From Hydractinia symbiolongicarpus (Eukaryota > Cnidaria > Hydrozoa > Anthoathecata > Hydractiniidae), in contig NC_079876.1 of NCBI RefSeq assembly GCF_029227915.1, positions 20,338,001-20,402,000 of the forward strand: DNA of 64,000 bases, read 5' to 3'. Positions 61,001-64,000 of this stretch are shown in pieces. How positions within the stretch are numbered: position 1 is the stretch's first letter; the number at the start of each line of letters is the position of its first letter. Both the position numbers and the translations under genes were made by a program. The notes under the pieces are model-generated. The model saw only the letters and a list, made by a program, of their open reading frames with translations. It did no database searches and was not told where the DNA came from.

Positions 61001-64000
61001 TGGCCCCTTACCACCTAACAAAGGCCCTACACGTACATCACGTGGTTCCACGAACCTACGCAGTTTACCATCGGTCTATTCCTTCCAATCTCAATGGACT
61101 ACGAGGTCTGAAGTCCTTTTCCGGCGTGCCGTGGTCTTACAGCACAGTGAATTACGCATAGAGACTTCTGAGGGTTGTTACATGACCTTCTACCACCTAA
61201 TAGAAGCCTTACACCTAAATCACGTGGTTCCACGTACTTCCGCAGGTTAACATCGGCGTATTCCTCCAACACTCAATGAACTACGGCGTCTCAAGTCCTT
61301 TTCCATCGTGCCATGATCTTACAATGCAGTGAACTACGTGTAAAGGCCTCTAACGACTGTTATATGGCTTCTTTCCTCCTAATGAAGACCTTACATCTAA
61401 AACACGTTGTTCGACGTGTCTGCGCATTTTACCATCGGTCTATTCCTACCACTCTCAATGGACTACGACGTCTTAAGACGCTTTCCATCGCGCCATGGTC
61501 TTACAACACAGTGAACTACGTGTAGAGTTCTCTTAGGGCTGTTATATGACCTTTTACCACCTAATAAAAGCCTTACACGTAATACACGTGGTTCCACGTA
61601 CTTCCGCAGGTTAACATCGGTCTATTCCTTGCTCTCTCAATGGACTGCGACGTCTCAAGTCCTTTTCCGACCCGCCGTGGTCTTACAGCACAGTGAACTA
61701 CGTATAAAGACCTCTTAGGGCTGTTATATGACCTTCTCCCACCTAATAAAAGCCTTACACGTAAAACATGTGGTTCCATGTGTTAGCCCAGGTAAACATC
61801 GGTCTATTCCTTCTACACTCACTGGACTACGACGTTTCAAGTCGTTTTCCATCGCGCCATGGTCTTACAACGCAGTGAAATACGTGTAAAGGCCTCTAAG
61901 GACTGTTATATGGCCTTTCGCCACCTAACAAAGGTCCTACACGTAAATCACGTGGTTCCAGGAGCCTGCGCAGGTTACAATCGGTCTATTCCTTCCACTC
62001 TCAATGGACTACGACATCTCAAGTCGATTTCCAACGCGCCATGGTCTTACAACATAGTGAACTACGTGTAAAGGCTTCTGAAGACTGTTATATGACCTTC
62101 TGACGCCTAATAAAGGCTTTACACGTAATTAACGTGGTTCGACGTGTCTGCGCAGGTAACCATCGGTTTATTCCTACCACTCTCAATGAACTGCGACGTC
62201 TCAAGTCGTTTTCCAGCGCATCTTACAGAACGGTGAACTACGTGTAAAGGCCTCTAAGGACTGTTATATGGCCCTTTACCACCTAACAAAGGCCCTACAC
62301 GTAAATCACCTGTTCCACGTGCCTACGCAGTTTACCATCGGTCTATTCCTTCCAATCTCAATGGACTACGACGTCTCAAGACGTTTTTCGGAGCGCCGTG
62401 GTCTTACAGCACAGTGAACTACATGTAGAGGCATCTTAGGGCTGTTATATGACTTTTTACCTCCTAATAAATGCCTTACACCTAAATCACGTGGTTCCAT
62501 GTACTTCCGCAGGTTAACATCGGCGTATTCCTCCAGCACTCAATGAACTACGGCGTCTCAAGTCCTTTTCCATCGTGCCATGATCTTACAACGCAGTAAA
62601 CTACGTGTAAAGGCCTCTAACGACTGTTATATGGCTTCTTTCCTCCTAATGAAGACCTTACATCTAAAATACGTTGTTCGACGTATCTACGCATGTTACC
62701 ATCGGTCTATTCCATCCACTCTCCATGGACTACGACATCACAAGTCGCTTTCCAACGCGCTATGGTCTTACAACACAGTGAACTATGTGTAGAGGCCTCT
62801 AAAGACTGTTTTATAGCCCTTTGCCACCTAATAAAGGCCTTACACCTAAAAAACGTGGTTCGACGTGCCTTAGCAGGTTACCATCGGTCTATTCCTTCCA
62901 CTCTCAATGGACTACGACGTCACAAGTCGATTTCCAACGCGCTATGGTCTTACAACATAGTGAACTACGTGAAGAGGCCTCTAAGGGTTGTTATATGCCC
63001 TTTTACCACCTAATGAAGGCTTTACACGTAAATCACGTAGTTCCACGTACTTCCGCAGGTTAACACCGGTCTATTCCTTCTGCACTCAATAGACTACGAC
63101 GTTTCAAGACATTTTCCATCGCGCCATGGTCTTACAACGCAGTGAAATACGTGTAAAGGCCTCTAAGGACTGTTATATGGCCTTTTGCCGCCTAGTAAAG
63201 GCCTTACACGTAATTCACGTGGTTCGACGTGTCTGCGCAGGTAACCATCGGTCTATTCTTACCACTCTCAATGGACTACGACGTCTTAAGACGCTTTCCA
63301 TCGCGCCATGGTCTTACAACACAGTGAACTACGTGTAGAGTCCTCTTAGGGCTGTTATATGACCTTTTACCACCTAATAAAAGCCTTACACGTAATACAC
63401 GTGGTTCCACGTACTTCCGCAGGTTAACATCGGTCTATTCCTCCTACACTCAATGGGCTACGACGTCTCTAGTCCTTTTCCATCGTACCATGATAGTAGA
63501 ACGCATTGAACTATGTGTAGAGGCCTCCAAAGACTGTTATATGGCCCCTTACCACCTAACAAAGGCCCTACACGTACATCACGTGGTTCCACGAACCTAC
63601 GCAGTTTACCATCGGTCTATTCCTTCCAATCTCAATGGACTACGAGGTCTGAAGTCCTTTTCCGGCGCGCCGTGGTCTTACAGCACAGTGAATTACGCAT
63701 AGAGACTTCTGAGGGTTGTTACATGACCTTCTACCACCTAATAGAAGCCTTACACCTAAATCACGTGGTTCCATGTACTTCCGCAGGTTAACATCGGCGT
63801 ATTCCTCCAGCACTCAATGAACTACGGCGTCTCAAGTCCTTTTCCATCGTGCCATGATCTTACAACGCAGTGAACTACGTGTAAAGGCCTCTAACGACTG
63901 TTATATGGCTTCTTTCCTCCTAATGAAGACCTTACATCTAAAACACGTTGTTCGACGTGTCTGCGCATTTTACCATCGGTCTATTCCTACCACTTTCAAT
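57498..64000. repeat. Young 6- to 16-mer duplications at the right edge
   Basis: 57498-58589 matches 60039-61130 (offset 2,541). 58590-59135 matches 61495-62040 (2,905). 59318-60038 matches 62041-62761 (2,723). 60585-61459 matches 63126-64000 (2,541). Rare marks recur in each, including aacaccggtc, gaacgcattgaac, the ccgacccgccgtgg segment and the 6-bp deletion at cagcgcatctta. The duplication continues past the window edge. Confidence 0.78.
59491..59500. other. 6-bp deletion scar, shared with 62,214-62,223
   Basis: Compared with the copy near 53,216 (gcgcaccgggatctta), the anchor region here reads gcgcatctta and has lost 6 bp. The same scar appears at the matching position 2,723 bp downstream, together with the 1-bp-deleted cacctgttccacg segment of the same unit. 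The deletion therefore predates the duplication that made the two copies. Confidence 0.8.

Larger units (their letters stand above)
1..64000. repeat. 182-bp satellite tandem array filling the whole window (about 352 monomers)
   Basis: The same monomer recurs head-to-tail from edge to edge. Anchor positions run 84, 266, 447, 629, 811 and so on to 63,854, almost always 182 or 181 bp apart. Summing all visible indels closes exactly on 352 monomer lengths, so the register is unbroken and no foreign DNA is present. All copies point the same way. The window opens inside a monomer (83 bases before the first anchor) and closes inside another (147 bases after the last anchor begins). Nucleosome-scale monomers in long homogeneous arrays are typical of eukaryotic centromeric, pericentromeric or subtelomeric satellites. 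That location is inferred; the family is not one I recognise. Confidence 0.97.

Noticed and set aside
84-63791. More than 200 open frames of 60-184 codons, mostly on the plus strand, with repeated peptides beginning MVLQRSE..., MPPNKGL... and similar
   Set aside because: They recur every 182 bp with the satellite. 182 is not divisible by 3, so each frame changes at every monomer. Overlapping frames on the same DNA are all 'conserved', and 1-2-bp indels spread freely. No domain, signal or codon-level conservation is visible. They are by-products of the repeat.
1-64000. CRISPR array or other short-repeat/spacer system
   Set aside because: The repeat covers the full 182-bp period with no unique spacers between short repeats, and there are no cas-like genes. 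Variation is by point change and block copying, as in satellite DNA.
1-64000. Transposon, LTR or SINE insertion within the array
   Set aside because: Anchor spacing accounts for all bases as satellite. No terminal repeats, target-site duplications or poly-A tails are seen; the A7 and T7-T8 runs are internal monomer variants.
1-64000. Assignment to a named satellite family such as alpha satellite, Arabidopsis CEN178 or Brassica CentBr
   Set aside because: Period length is similar, but I recognise no shared sequence. Length alone does not identify a family.

Overview
The whole window is one uninterrupted head-to-tail satellite array of a ~182-bp monomer. I find no gene, RNA gene, transposon, CRISPR array or other unique sequence. 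I located an anchor motif (ccATGGtctta and its variants) in successive monomers from base 84 to base 63,854. That distance is 63,770 bp. Adding back every indel I could see (net 294 bp missing) gives 64,064 bp, which is exactly 352 x 182. The register is therefore continuous, every monomer is in the same orientation, and nothing foreign is inserted. A 64-kb array of nucleosome-sized monomers with nested multimers points to a eukaryotic centromeric, pericentromeric or subtelomeric heterochromatin block. I do not recognise the satellite family and cannot name the organism. CpG is not depleted: the monomer at 6268-6449 has 12 CpG against about 10.6 expected from its 52 C and 37 G. That argues against a heavily CpG-methylated vertebrate-type germline, but weakly.

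There is no single higher-order repeat (HOR). The array is a mosaic of blocks of 1 to 12 monomers copied locally at different times. About 0.6-4 kb holds trimer copies. 4.1-8.5 kb is two tandem copies of a 12-mer (2,184 bp). 8.3-13.2 kb holds a 5-mer/3-mer region leading into a 7-mer (1,274 bp), two of whose copies look identical by eye. 14.4-27.2 kb is built from a ~2-kb segment present three times and a 727-bp 4-mer present seven times. 27.6-28.3 kb is an identical dimer pair. 29.9-48 kb is marked by a private monomer type carrying an A7 tract, in 6- to 11-mer blocks. 46-57 kb shares 3-mer and 5-mer blocks. 57.5-64 kb is a young set of ~2.5-2.9-kb duplications running off the right edge.

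Each monomer carries compact symmetric motifs: CCATGG, the 12-bp palindrome TAGAGGCCTCTA, CACGTG (often inside the 7-bp-arm inverted repeat CACGTGGTTCCACGTG), and an 8-9-bp inverted repeat TACGTGTA...TACACGTA. On the minus strand, many monomers contain CGTTGGAAA, identical to the middle of the human CENP-B box, but the flanking bases essential for CENP-B binding do not match.

Numerous short open frames (60-184 codons) repeat every 182 bp. They are by-products of the repeat: 182 is not a multiple of 3, so each frame changes at every monomer, and 1-2-bp indels are tolerated. I do not annotate any as a gene. Comparisons were made by eye from anchor spacing and sequence, so block edges are good to about one monomer and identities are qualitative.
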